Assembly (NCBI RefSeq): GCF_001553455.1
Contig: NZ_BBOX01000263.1
Coordinates: forward strand, 1-38,767
Length of the DNA stretch: 38,767 bases
Source: Streptomyces hygroscopicus subsp. hygroscopicus
GTDB taxonomy: Bacteria; Actinomycetota; Actinomycetes; Streptomycetales; Streptomycetaceae
Reading direction: 5' to 3'
The number at the start of each line of letters is the position of its first letter. The stretch's first letter is position 1. A model generated the notes under the pieces. It was not told where the DNA came from and searched no databases. It worked only from the letters and a program-made list of their open reading frames with translations. Positions 16,265-22,715 of this stretch are shown one piece after another. The position numbers and the translations under genes are program-made.

Positions 16265-16668
16265 CGCTGGATGGTGGGGTTGTCGCCGGTGGCGATGATC
16301 CCCTGGTTGTTCTGTACCGCGACGGAGCGCTCCCCGGACGCGGTGACCGTAACCGTCCCGGCCGGGGGGATGCTGGGCTCGGGGTCGGGCGCAGGGTCGG
16401 GTGTCGGCTCCGGCGCGGGCTCGGGCACGGGGTCGGGTGTCGGCTCCGGCGTGGGGCGCGGCGGGGGCTCCGGTGCCCGGTTCGGCGTGCCGATGACCGC
16501 GGCGGCCCAGGCGGTTAACACCCCGGCCAGGACGGCCCCCACGGCCGCTCCCGTCCCGATGCGCTCGGACCGGTCCCAGGGCAGTGCCACCTCACCGATC
16601 CAGATGCACAGGGCAACCGCCATCACCGAACCGACCGCTATGCCGCTCCACTTGGCGTGAAGGTTCAT
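16261..16668 (-). CDS. Two-helix membrane protein with C-terminal amyloid-type motif (putative NLR effector)
   Basis: 135 residues. Two hydrophobic helices (about 8-29 and 38-60) are joined by a short charged loop. A proline-rich rod of alternating PEP/PDP units follows (about 64-105), and the protein ends in a motif at residues 110-129, ASGERSVAVQNNQGIIATGD. Fourteen of those 20 positions are identical to the N-terminal motif of the next gene, which starts inside this gene's stop codon (ATGA). In known bacterial NLR-amyloid pairs the receptor's motif seeds the matching motif on a small effector encoded next door. Here the effector part would be the membrane segment, possibly pore-forming. 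Leu51, in the second helix, is encoded by TTA (16516-16518), the codon read by the bldA tRNA in Streptomyces. The membrane helices and shared motif are seen; the effector role is inferred. Confidence 0.85.
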   Translation of the reverse strand: MNLHAKWSGIAVGSVMAVALCIWIGEVALPWDRSERIGTGAAVGAVLAGVLTAWAAAVIGTPNRAPEPPPRPTPEPTPDPVPEPAPEPTPDPAPDPEPSIPPAGTVTVTASGERSVAVQNNQGIIATGDNPTIQR

Positions 16669-16809
16669 CTCTCGCCACCTGCCCCCGCCTGACGCCGAGT
16701 CCCCTGAAGTTCCCCAACTCCCTACTTTACGGGGGCGCGTGGCCAGTCGGGGCGCGCGGCGTCGTCGTACGGGAACCCCGGGCCGGGAACCTCGTCGTCT
16801 CCGCCGCGG

Positions 16810-17904
16810 TCACTTCGACGCGGGCGGCGGCACCGTAGCGGACGGAGTGGCGGTCGGAGGGGTGATCGGGCTGGCCGCCGCGGACTGCGGCGAATCCGGG
16901 TTGGACAGCGCCGACGGGGCCGCCGTGCCGGCCGTCGGATCGGCGGGGGCCTCGGTCTCCAGATCCGGCTCCGTCGGCCGGCCGACGAGCTGGATGCCCG
17001 CCTCGTCGAGCGCCTTCTTGATCCGCCAGCGCAGCTCCCGCTCGACACCGACCGACTTGCCGGGCATGGTCCGCGCCGACACCCGGACGATCATCGAGTC
17101 CAGATAGACCGCGTCGAGCCCCAGGACCTCGATCGGCTCCCACAGCCGCTCGTTCCACGGCTCGTCCTTGGCCATGTCCACACCGACCTGCGTGATCACC
17201 GAGCGGACCCGGTCCAGATCCTCCTCGGCCCGGACCTGGACGTCGACCGCCGCCGTCGCCCAGCCCTGGCTGAGGTTGCCGATCCGCTTGACCTCGCCGT
17301 TGCGCACGTACCAGATCTCGCCGTTGTCCCCGCGCAGCTTGGTGACCCGCAGCCCGACCTCGATCACCTCGCCCGAGGCCACCCCGGCGTCGATCGTGTC
17401 GCCGACCCCGTACTGGTCCTCGAGGATCATGAAGACACCGGAGAGGAAGTCGGTGACCAGATTGCGGGCGCCGAAACCGATCGCCACCCCCGCGACCCCG
17501 GCGCTGGCGAGCAGCGGCGCCAGATTGATCTGCAGCGCGGAGAGGATCATCAGCGCCGCGGTGCCCATGATCAGGAACGAGGCGACGGAGCGCAGCACCG
17601 AGCCGATCGCCGCGGAACGCTGCCGCCGCCGCTCGACATTGACCAGCAGCCCGCCGAGCGCGGTGCCGTCGACGGCCTGGACGGTGCGGTTCATGCGCTC
17701 GATCAGCTTGGTGATCGCCCGCCGGACGACCGACCGGAGCACGAACGCGATGATCAGGATCAGGGCCATGCGGAGCCCGATGCCGAGCCAGGTGGACCAG
17801 TTCTCCTCCACCCAACCCGCGGCGTTCGTGGCGCTCTTCTGCGCATCGTCGAGAGTCGTGGGACGAGGCGTCGAGTCTGCGGCCAGAGCAGCGGACCAGA
17901 ACAC
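16810..17904 (-). CDS. MscS-family mechanosensitive ion channel
   Basis: About 364 residues. Hydrophobic segments occur near 38-58, 102-122 and 127-160. The last contains the pore-lining helix and start of the beta domain typical of MscS (LLASAGVAGVAIGFGARNLV, then FLSGVFMILEDQYGVGDTI). The middle (about 165-270) is the soluble vestibule. The C-terminal 50 residues are a Pro/Ala/Thr/Ser-rich tail. The channel would release solutes on osmotic downshock. I chose the GTG at 17904, which has AAGGG about 8 nt upstream. Frames further upstream encode an Arg/Pro-rich stretch unlike any MscS N-terminus. It stands alone: the NLR pair begins 141 nt downstream on the same strand, and the HNH gene diverges from it. 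Confidence 0.88.
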   Translation of the reverse strand: MFWSAALAADSTPRPTTLDDAQKSATNAAGWVEENWSTWLGIGLRMALILIIAFVLRSVVRRAITKLIERMNRTVQAVDGTALGGLLVNVERRRQRSAAIGSVLRSVASFLIMGTAALMILSALQINLAPLLASAGVAGVAIGFGARNLVTDFLSGVFMILEDQYGVGDTIDAGVASGEVIEVGLRVTKLRGDNGEIWYVRNGEVKRIGNLSQGWATAAVDVQVRAEEDLDRVRSVITQVGVDMAKDEPWNERLWEPIEVLGLDAVYLDSMIVRVSARTMPGKSVGVERELRWRIKKALDEAGIQLVGRPTEPDLETEAPADPTAGTAAPSALSNPDSPQSAAASPITPPTATPSATVPPPASK

Positions 17905-18381
17905 AGCAGAAACCCTTCGTATGCGACATGCCCGCACGGATCGCCCGCGCGCACAACCTCTCACACAGTAGCCGGGCACGGGATGCGCCGTTCCTGTGTT
18001 CGAGAGCGCGCGAGCGCGCGCAGGGGGCGCGTACGAGCGGGACCGGAGGCCGCAGTTCCACCTCCTGCCACGGCCGGAGGCGTCTTCCCGGCCGGCCGGG
18101 GCAGGGCCGCGCCACCGGGCGGGGCAGGACCGTGATTCTTGCCACTCGCCGGGCGGTGGCCCGCTCGCCCGCACCCCCGCGCGGGAGGGCCAACGCGGGC
18201 TGCTGGGGCGGTGGTCGAGCGGTGGGTGTACCTACGGTGTGCGGGCGGTATACGCGTGGTACGCGGAAATGCCTCTCAACCGTTAACCCGGTGATAGTGG
18301 CGTTCCGGCCAGGGTTCAGGGGAAACTGGGGGAGATCGTCCCGGCGCGAGCCACGCGCCGCCGGCGTACAAGGAGGCCCCC
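17905..18381. other. Divergent intergenic region between MscS and HNH genes
   Basis: 477 nt without a convincing gene. It should hold the promoters of the MscS gene (minus) and the HNH gene (plus). A run of CG dinucleotides lies near 18004-18021. The HNH ribosome site AAGGAGG is at 18370-18376. I could not assign -35/-10 boxes with confidence. Confidence 0.6.
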
Positions 18382-18918
18382 GTGCCGCATGTCCTGGTCC
18401 TCAACGCGTCGTACGAGCCCCTCGGCGTCGTACCGCTCCGCCGCGCGCTCGTACTCGTCCTCAATGACAAGGCCGTCAGCCTCGAGGACTCAGGCGCCCT
18501 GATGCACAGCGCGACCCGTGCGATCCCCGCCCCCAGCGTCGTCCGGCTGAAGCGCTTTGTGAGGGTGCCCTTTCGCGGCCCCGTCCCGCTCACCCGCCGC
18601 GCGCTGTTCGCCCGCGACGGCGGCAGATGCGCGTACTGCGGTGGCGTCGCAACCAGCGTCGATCACGTCATCCCGCGCAGCCGTGGCGGGCAGCACACCT
18701 GGGAGAACGTGGTCGCCGCGTGCCGTCGCTGCAACCACGTCAAGGCCGACCGCCATGTCGCCGAGATCGGCTGGCGGCTGCGCCACCAACCCGCACCGCC
18801 GTCGGGGCTCGCGTGGCGGATCATCGGCACGGGCCATAGGGACCCGCGCTGGCTGCCATACCTGCAGGCATACGGCGCGGAGGACGCCATGGCCCGGATC
18901 GACGGCAGATCTGCCTGA
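18382..18918 (+). CDS. HNH endonuclease
   Basis: 178-residue protein of the HNH nuclease superfamily. The nuclease core is near residues 75-115: ARDGGRCAYCGG supplies the first zinc-binding CxxC, SVDHVIPRSRGG the catalytic His, WENVVAACRRCN the second CxxC and the Asn of the motif, and VKADRH follows. The first 70 residues (VLVLNASYEPLGVVPLRRAL) are the N-terminal extension shared by a common actinobacterial HNH family. The GTG at 18382 has a near-perfect ribosome site 5 nt upstream. This family is found in many Streptomyces chromosomes outside mobile elements, and no restriction methylase or integrase lies nearby. Its biological role is not known to me. Confidence 0.9.
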   Translation: MPHVLVLNASYEPLGVVPLRRALVLVLNDKAVSLEDSGALMHSATRAIPAPSVVRLKRFVRVPFRGPVPLTRRALFARDGGRCAYCGGVATSVDHVIPRSRGGQHTWENVVAACRRCNHVKADRHVAEIGWRLRHQPAPPSGLAWRIIGTGHRDPRWLPYLQAYGAEDAMARIDGRSA

Positions 18919-18997
18919 GATCCGGGCCGCTTCTTTTCCCGGGCTCCTGGCCGCCGCTGGGGGTGCCCCGGCCGGACGGCGGCCTCGGCGGTCGGAT

Positions 18998-19028
18998 GGC
19001 CGGGGCGCCCCGCCCGCGCGCCCCGGCC
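18998..19028. terminator. Hairpin between convergent HNH and GH84 genes
   Basis: An 11-bp perfect stem (GGCCGGGGCGC / GCGCCCCGGCC) with a 9-nt loop lies between two convergent genes. There is no U-tract, as is usual in Streptomyces. It probably stops transcription in both directions. Confidence 0.6.
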
Positions 19029-19047
19029 GGGCCGCGGGGAAGGGGCG

Positions 19048-22000
19048 CTACGCGTCCTTGACCGCGTAGGCGGCGACCGACCAGAGGGAGTAGCCGAAGC
19101 GGGTGGCCCGCTCGACGCCCTGGACGCGGATGAAGCGCGTGTCCGGGGCGTCCATGCCGATCGACTCCCGGCCGCCCTTCCCCTGGGCGACCGTCGCCGC
19201 GTCGCGCCAGGTGCGGCCGTCCCGCGAGACCTGGACGCGGTAGCGGGAGGCGTACGCGTCCTGCCAGCGCAGCTCCAGCCGGCCGATCCGGGCCGGGCGG
19301 GCCAGCTCCAGCTGGAGCCAGGCGCCGTCCTCGGCCGGGGAGGACCAGCGGGTGTCCGCCCTGCCGTCGATCACGGCGGACGCCGGGAAGCCGGGGGCCT
19401 CGTCGCCGGAGGAGGTCGCCCTGGTGCCCTTCGCGCGGGCCAGATCCGGGCCGCCGGTACGCGGGAACGCCCTTACGGTCAGCACGTGCTTCTCCGAGCC
19501 GAAGCGGACCGGCAGGGAGTAGCTGCCCGGCTTGGTGCCCGCGGCCACCGCGATCTCCAGCCGGGCGGTCGCCGTCCCGCCGCGCGGGGCCGTCACCCCC
19601 TCGGGGGCGCGGACGGTGATGCCGTGCGGCGCCTTCACCGTGAGGTCGCCGCGCACATCGCCGGGGCGGCGGGAGACCAGCAGGGCCTCGACGACGGCCG
19701 CGTCGCCGCCGATCTCCGCGTCCGCCGTCCTGTGGGACAGCAGCAGCTCGGCGTCCGGGGTGTCGCCGAACCACGGCGTGATCTCGTGCACGGCCGGCGG
19801 GGCGGTGCCGGGTGACCAGCTGAGCCGGATCGCGTCCGCCTTCCGGGCCTTGTCCCCGTCCGCCGCCCTGACATGGGTGAAGCCGCTGCCGGAGAGCGCC
19901 CCGAGCCGGCGCCAGCCGGCACCGGGGACATGCGCCTCGACGGTGCCCGGTGAGGCGCCCTGGGTCCGGGCGGTGAGCGCTGAGACGGCGGAGAGCGGAC
20001 GGCTGCGGCCGAAGCGCACGGTGACCGGGCGGCCGGGGGAGGTCACCGCGGTGGCCGCCTTGCCGTCGGCCGCCGCGCGGTCGTCCGCGGTGGTCCGCAG
20101 CCCCTCCCGCGGGGTCCGGTCCACACCCGACCAGGCGTCCGCCCGGACCAGGGCCTTGGCGAGGAACGGGTCGAGGACGCCCTTGCCGACCGTGACCCGG
20201 CTCTCCCCGATCTTCTCGCGCAGCGCCTCCACCGCCAGCCGGGCCCGCCAGGCCGCCGCCCCGTCGCCGTGCGCCTGGGCGGTGAGCATGTCCACCGCGC
20301 GGACGCCCGCGTCGCCGTACCGCCCCAGCTGGTCGAGCCAGGGCCGCACATCCTCGCCCAGCGTGCCGGACAGCCGCTCGGGGGCGTCGCGCATCGTCCG
20401 GAAGGCGGCCCGCAGCCGGTCGGCCGACCGCTCCAGCCGCTCCACGTCCGTACCGCCCTGGGCCTTCCAGAACGCGTCCATGAGCGGGCGCAGATACGCG
20501 GACTCGTCGCCGCCGAGCACCGAGGAGGCGTCGTTCCCGGCGAGGGCGCGCAGCGCGGCGCGGGTCGTGGCGTCGGGCCCGGCCAGGTCGTCGATGGCCG
20601 CCTGCCAGGACTCCTGGGGGCGGTAGCCGCGCGGGTTCCAGGCGAAGTCGGCGGCGGTGAACAGCGCGATCCGGGAGGCGGTCGGCTGCTCCATGGCGTT
20701 GGCCAGCAGCGCGGCGGACCGGGTGGCCACCGCCGGGTCGCGGCCGGTGTACGGGCCGAGGAAGATCCGGTCCTGCGCCCAGTCGTTGACCGGGTAGTTG
20801 TCCATGGTGACCAGGGGATGGCCGAACGCCGCACGGGCCACGGCCAGCTCACCACCGGTGATCGTCCGGGGCACCACCCCGACCCCGGTCCAGGCCACCT
20901 CCACCCTCTCGTCCAGGGCGCCGGCCAGCGCACGCCGGAACTCGGTGTCGCCGTCCTGGTAGTACTCGGTCGGCATCAGGGACAGCGGGGCCGAACCGGG
21001 ATACCGGTCGGCCAGATGGCGGGCGAGGGCGCCTGCCACCTCGGACTGCGCCGCGGCGGCGGCCTCCGGGCCGGAACCGAAGGTGTCGGCGTCGGCCCGG
21101 CAGTGCCATTCGCTGTAGCTGACGTCCTGGAACTGCAGCTGGAAGGAGCGCACCCCGAGCGCCCACATGGCATCGACCTTCCGCAGCAGCGCCTGGAGGT
21201 CCTTCGAGGAGGAGAAGCACATCTCCTGGCCGGGGGAGACCGCCCAGCCGAGGGTGACGTGGTTGCGGCGGGCGCGCGTGGCCAGCTCGCGGAACTCCTC
21301 GCGCCGCTCGGCGGGGTAGGGGTCGCGCCAGCGGGCCTGCCGGTAAGGGTCGTCACCGGGCGCGTACAGATAGCGGTTCTGCTTGGTGCGGCCCATGAAG
21401 TCGAGCTGGGCCAGCCGGTCCCGGTGCGACCACGGGGAGCCGTAGAAGCCCTCCGTCATGCCCCTTACGGCCGTGCCGGGCCAGTCGCGGACGGCCACCC
21501 CGGCGAAGGCGGAGCGGCCCTCCCGGGTGACGAGCAGCTGGCGCAGCGTCTGGACGGCGTGGAAGAGACCGTCCGGGCCGACACCCGAGAGCGCGACCGT
21601 GGGCCGCCCGTCCACCGCGCCCGTGGCCAGCAGATAGCCGCCGGACGGAAGGTCGCCGCGCTCGGGCGCGCGTAAGGCGCGCAGCGCGCTCGTCGCGCCC
21701 CGGCCGCCGACGTGCACCACCAGCCCGCGAGCCGGGGCCCTGCCCCCGGGCGTGGCCTCGTCGACGGTGCGCACCCCCGCGTCGTGCAGCAGGGAGCGCA
21801 GCGCGTCCAGGGCGTACGGATCGGCGTCGCCGTCGGCTATGAGCGTGGCCTCGTCCCCCAGGGCGACCTCCGCGCCCCGCGCCCGCAGCGACTGGGGGCG
21901 CGGCCATACGGGCGGTACGCCGCCGTCACTGTCGCGCTCCGGTGCGAAGGCCCCGGAGCCGTCGTGGTCCGCCGGCGCGGCGGCGGCCGCGGGGGCACTG

Positions 22001-22077
22001 CCGAGCAGTCCGCCGATGACCGCGGCGGCCAGCGCCGCCGCACCCGCTGACCTGGGCCTTTTCCCCCCGAACTGCAC
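19048..22077 (-). CDS. Secreted GH84-type beta-N-acetylglucosaminidase with C-terminal carbohydrate-binding domain
   Basis: About 1009 residues. In order: signal peptide (about 1-35, ending in an Ala run), N-terminal hexosaminidase-type alpha/beta domain (about 50-200), GH84 TIM barrel (about 205-490, starting RGMTEGFYGSPWSHRDRLAQ), a helical region, a NEW3/beta-sandwich-like domain (about 770-850, TARLEIAVAAGTKPGSYSLP) and an F5/8-type C domain (about 865-1005, SAVIDGRADTRWSSPAEDG). It would trim terminal GlcNAc from extracellular glycans. GH84 enzymes normally use two adjacent Asp; here the aligned pair is Gln317-Asp318 (LQFQDVSYSEW). I chose the GTG at 22077, with GAGGAG 6 nt upstream. Leu135 is a TTA codon (21673-21675), implying bldA-dependent translation. 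It diverges from the small peptide gene and malQ. Confidence 0.9.
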   Translation of the reverse strand: MQFGGKRPRSAGAAALAAAVIGGLLGSAPAAAAAPADHDGSGAFAPERDSDGGVPPVWPRPQSLRARGAEVALGDEATLIADGDADPYALDALRSLLHDAGVRTVDEATPGGRAPARGLVVHVGGRGATSALRALRAPERGDLPSGGYLLATGAVDGRPTVALSGVGPDGLFHAVQTLRQLLVTREGRSAFAGVAVRDWPGTAVRGMTEGFYGSPWSHRDRLAQLDFMGRTKQNRYLYAPGDDPYRQARWRDPYPAERREEFRELATRARRNHVTLGWAVSPGQEMCFSSSKDLQALLRKVDAMWALGVRSFQLQFQDVSYSEWHCRADADTFGSGPEAAAAAQSEVAGALARHLADRYPGSAPLSLMPTEYYQDGDTEFRRALAGALDERVEVAWTGVGVVPRTITGGELAVARAAFGHPLVTMDNYPVNDWAQDRIFLGPYTGRDPAVATRSAALLANAMEQPTASRIALFTAADFAWNPRGYRPQESWQAAIDDLAGPDATTRAALRALAGNDASSVLGGDESAYLRPLMDAFWKAQGGTDVERLERSADRLRAAFRTMRDAPERLSGTLGEDVRPWLDQLGRYGDAGVRAVDMLTAQAHGDGAAAWRARLAVEALREKIGESRVTVGKGVLDPFLAKALVRADAWSGVDRTPREGLRTTADDRAAADGKAATAVTSPGRPVTVRFGRSRPLSAVSALTARTQGASPGTVEAHVPGAGWRRLGALSGSGFTHVRAADGDKARKADAIRLSWSPGTAPPAVHEITPWFGDTPDAELLLSHRTADAEIGGDAAVVEALLVSRRPGDVRGDLTVKAPHGITVRAPEGVTAPRGGTATARLEIAVAAGTKPGSYSLPVRFGSEKHVLTVRAFPRTGGPDLARAKGTRATSSGDEAPGFPASAVIDGRADTRWSSPAEDGAWLQLELARPARIGRLELRWQDAYASRYRVQVSRDGRTWRDAATVAQGKGGRESIGMDAPDTRFIRVQGVERATRFGYSLWSVAAYAVKDA

Positions 22078-22424
22078 GGGCCTCTCCTCGATCCAGATAG
22101 CCGGTCCCCGTACGTGTGGCGCCGATAGGCGTGAGCCCACCACCAGGCCGCTGAGGGTGTCAACGCGAGCGACCGAAGTGTCGGCATTGCCGCCTCCGTG
22201 ACGCGCCGGGCGGGCCGGGCGAGGCATGGCGCGCCCGGCGCAAGTCTGACGGACGAAGGGCGGCCTTGTTCGTAAACTCTGTGCTCTCGCCCCCTTGCCG
22301 CAGTGAAATCGCCGCCCAGCGGGTATGTGACCTACAGCACGTCCGAGGGGCGTTTACGTCTGCGCCCGCCCGGAGTGGGTAGGGCTCGACATGACCCACT
22401 GCCGACAACCCCACGGAGGTCCGT
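22078..22424. other. Divergent promoter region, GH84 versus peptide-malQ
   Basis: 347 nt without a gene. It should contain promoters for both the GH84 gene and the 96-codon peptide/malQ unit. The peptide gene's ribosome site GGAGG is at 22415-22419. I saw no clear operator palindrome. Confidence 0.6.
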
Positions 22425-22715
22425 GTGGCCGCGTCAGCTCAGCTTCTGCTCTCCGCCCTGTCCAAACCCGCACCCGAGGCGTCCAGCGAACCGGATCCCT
22501 TCGCCGGGGTCTCCGGCCCCGACTGCGGACTGTGCGGCCTGGACGGCTTCGGGTCCGGAAGCGCCACCGAGGCGCCCCTCACCAGCGAACCCCCGCTCGC
22601 CGACAACATCCCCCTGACCAGCGAGCCCCCGCTCGCCGCCGAACGCCCCCTGACGAGTGAGCCGACCGCCGCCCTCTCCGGCGCGGGCACGGGCTGCGAG
22701 CCGATGGAGTACTGA
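22425..22715 (+). CDS. Small repeat-containing protein coupled to malQ
   Basis: 96-residue protein that I do not recognise. GTG start with GGAGG 5 nt upstream. It has no strong signal peptide. The first half contains two close cysteines (DCGLCGLDG, residues 33-41). The second half is three 12-residue repeats beginning PLTSEP (residues 51-86), and the end is Cys-containing (TGCEPMEY). The stop TGA overlaps the malQ ATG as TGATG, and malQ's ribosome site GGAG lies inside this gene, so the two are coupled. Codon use is normal for the chromosome, so it appears to be real. It could be a leader that tunes malQ translation, a small regulator, or a peptide precursor; no modifying enzyme lies nearby, so the last is weakly supported. 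Confidence 0.75.
   Translation: MAASAQLLLSALSKPAPEASSEPDPFAGVSGPDCGLCGLDGFGSGSATEAPLTSEPPLADNIPLTSEPPLAAERPLTSEPTAALSGAGTGCEPMEY
22575..22682 (+). repeat. Three 36-nt repeats in the small protein gene
   Basis: In-frame units begin at 22575, 22611 and 22647, each opening with codons for PLTSEP. The first two also share PLA. The third copy has diverged after the Pro. Confidence 0.85.

Noticed and set aside
18004..18021. CG-dinucleotide run as a Z-DNA or regulatory element
   Set aside because: Short and expected by chance in a genome of this composition; no supporting symmetry with a promoter.
18382..18918. HNH gene as part of a restriction or mobile element
   Set aside because: No methylase, integrase, inverted repeats or composition change nearby; this HNH family is a regular chromosomal gene in Streptomyces.
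22425..22715. RiPP precursor peptide
   Set aside because: Repeats and Cys are suggestive, but there is no modifying enzyme, protease or exporter nearby and malQ is the coupled gene, so I kept it as unknown.
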